Source of the DNA: Bacillota bacterium
Lineage (GTDB): Bacteria; Bacillota; UBA4882; UBA10575
Direction: 5' to 3'
DNA: 15,240 nucleotides
Assembly: GCA_012512605.1 (NCBI GenBank)
Contig: JAAZDX010000137.1
Location: 1 to 15,240 of the forward strand
The notes under the pieces were generated by a model that searched no databases, had not been told where the DNA came from, and saw nothing but the letters and a program-made list of their open reading frames with translations. The translations under genes and the position numbers were made by a program. Of the stretch, positions 14,314-15,240 are shown piece after piece. Every line of letters starts with the position of its first letter. Position 1 is the first letter of the stretch.

Positions 14314-15168
14314 ATGCTATTAACCTTCCTCATGATCCTTGGTTTTCTTGTTGTCAAAGGAATTCTCACCCCACTGGCCCAGCTCCTAACCAAGCAAGGG
14401 ATTATTAAAGAAAACTATCGGCAAGAACCAGTCCCGGCCGCTTTAGGTTTGGTCTTTCCTTTAACCCTACCCTTACTCTTCCTAGTCCAACTGGGGCTTA
14501 ATCCATTTGGGCCTTGGCCAAAAATGAACCGGGGGGCGTTTTTTGCCTTTCTCTTTTTGACGACCGGTTTTGGCCTCCTTGGTTTAGCCGACGATCTTTT
14601 GAAAAACGATCGCGAAAAAGGAATTCGCCAACATCTCCGGGCGCTCTACGAAGGGGAACTTACTTCCGGCGGCCTCAAAGCCCTTTTTGGTTTTACCTTT
14701 AGCCTTATTTTCGGGATCGGCGTCCGGCTGACCACCGCCGGGAACTGGTGGCTGGTGCTCCCATATACCCTGGTGGCGGCGCTTGCGCCAAATATCTTGA
14801 ACCTCTTTGACCTGCGTCCCGGACGAGCGGTCAAAGTTTTTCTGGTCGGAATGGCCCTTTTGATGGTAAAATCTTATTGGAACAGAGGGCTTAATCCCAC
14901 ATTGTTTTTGGGCGCCCCGGTGCTCGGCGGGGTTGTCGCCTACTTACCCAGCGATTTAAAAGGCCGCGCCATGCTGGGGGATACAGGGGCCAATTTCTTG
15001 GGGTGCGTCTTTGGCGGCCTCGTCGTTTTAGATGGTGACCCGGTTTTTATCGGTTCAACCCTTGTTCTTTTTATTCTTTTACAACTGTTGGCCGAGAAGG
15101 TTTCTTTCACTCAATTAATCGAAAATAATCCTCTGTTAAAGTTCTTAGATGATATGGGGCGAGATTGA
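14314..15168 (+). CDS. MraY/WecA-superfamily polyprenyl-phosphate sugar-phosphate transferase, atypical
   Basis: Members move a sugar-1-phosphate from a UDP-sugar to a polyprenyl phosphate in the membrane. The 284-residue protein is made of about nine hydrophobic helices and has GLADDLL with Asp93-Asp94, NILNLFDLRPGRA (160-172) and GDTGAN (222-227), matching the three cytoplasmic aspartate motifs. It is shorter than MraY (about 320-360) and its C-terminal loop (SFTQLIENNPLLKFLDDMG) has no HHH or HLHH cluster, so it is probably not the lipid I synthase. ATG 14314 is preferred because AGGTGA (14303-14308) is five bases upstream; GTG 14305 lies within that site. Substrate unknown; with the GT2 it may make a lipid-linked envelope glycan. 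Confidence 0.85.
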   Translation: MLLTFLMILGFLVVKGILTPLAQLLTKQGIIKENYRQEPVPAALGLVFPLTLPLLFLVQLGLNPFGPWPKMNRGAFFAFLFLTTGFGLLGLADDLLKNDREKGIRQHLRALYEGELTSGGLKALFGFTFSLIFGIGVRLTTAGNWWLVLPYTLVAALAPNILNLFDLRPGRAVKVFLVGMALLMVKSYWNRGLNPTLFLGAPVLGGVVAYLPSDLKGRAMLGDTGANFLGCVFGGLVVLDGDPVFIGSTLVLFILLQLLAEKVSFTQLIENNPLLKFLDDMGRD

Positions 15169-15240
15169 ATGCGTTTTGGTGTACATGTTTCCATCGGGAA
15201 AGGTCTGCCCGCAGCGGTGCAGGCCGCCAAAGATTTAGGC
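15169..15240 (+). CDS. nfo: Endonuclease IV (AP endonuclease), 5' part only
   Basis: The frame beginning at ATG 15169, immediately after the previous TGA, reads MRFGVHVSIGKGLPAAVQAA and runs off the window at 24 codons. This is the first strand and helix of the TIM-barrel AP endonuclease 2 family (typically RFGVHVSIAGGL), which cuts DNA at abasic sites in base excision repair. In Bacillus an Nfo enzyme protects and repairs spore DNA, which would suit this setting, but only the N-terminus is visible. The zero-base spacing suggests translational coupling with the gene before it; only a weak GGGGCGAG site is upstream. Confidence 0.8.
   Translation, partial: MRFGVHVSIGKGLPAAVQAAKDLG

Noticed and set aside
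1..15240. CRISPR, insertion sequences, toxin-antitoxin pairs, phage defence genes or signs of horizontal transfer
   Set aside because: No direct-repeat array, transposase, integrase or abrupt change of gene style was seen; every long open stretch is accounted for by a chromosomal gene in a familiar order.

Overview
This 15.2 kb window is a chromosomal segment from an endospore-forming member of the Bacillota, probably a clostridia-like or deep-branching lineage. Evidence: a full-length Spo0A and SpoIVB, a leucine T-box leader, a Bacillota-type obgE/nadD/yqeK/rsfS neighbourhood, purine-rich Shine-Dalgarno sites, and frequent GTG and TTG starts. Genus cannot be read from sequence alone. All sixteen genes lie on the + strand. 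There is no insertion sequence, CRISPR array, prophage, rRNA or tRNA gene.

Region 1 (1-4822) is housekeeping. It opens with what look like the last codons of rpmA and a terminator, then obgE behind a long bulged hairpin, a 63-residue Cys-rich protein of unknown function with a strong terminator, and proB-proA-nadD (proline synthesis, NAD synthesis) packed as one operon.

Region 2 (4823-6325) holds a single-domain RRM RNA-binding protein on its own short transcription unit (structured leader, tandem terminators), followed by yqeK (Ap4A hydrolase) and rsfS (ribosome silencing factor). A 123-base gap with two hairpins separates yqeK from rsfS.

Region 3 (6322-9206) is leuS, with a consensus sigma-A promoter overlapping the rsfS stop codon, a leader containing a complete T-box with a CUC leucine specifier, and a 14-bp hairpin after the gene.

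Region 4 (9230-15240) is a sporulation and envelope block. spoIVB is preceded by a forespore-type (sigma-F/sigma-G) promoter match. spo0A is preceded by a full match to the sigma-H consensus. Directly behind spo0A, with very short gaps, come a SteA-like and a SteB-like cell-division pair, a family 2 glycosyltransferase, an MraY/WecA-superfamily membrane protein with no visible C-terminal histidine motif, and the start of an endonuclease IV gene. The most interesting reading is that the sporulation master regulator is co-transcribed with septum and cell-wall genes of poorly known function. The promoters and spacing are seen directly; the functional link is inference.
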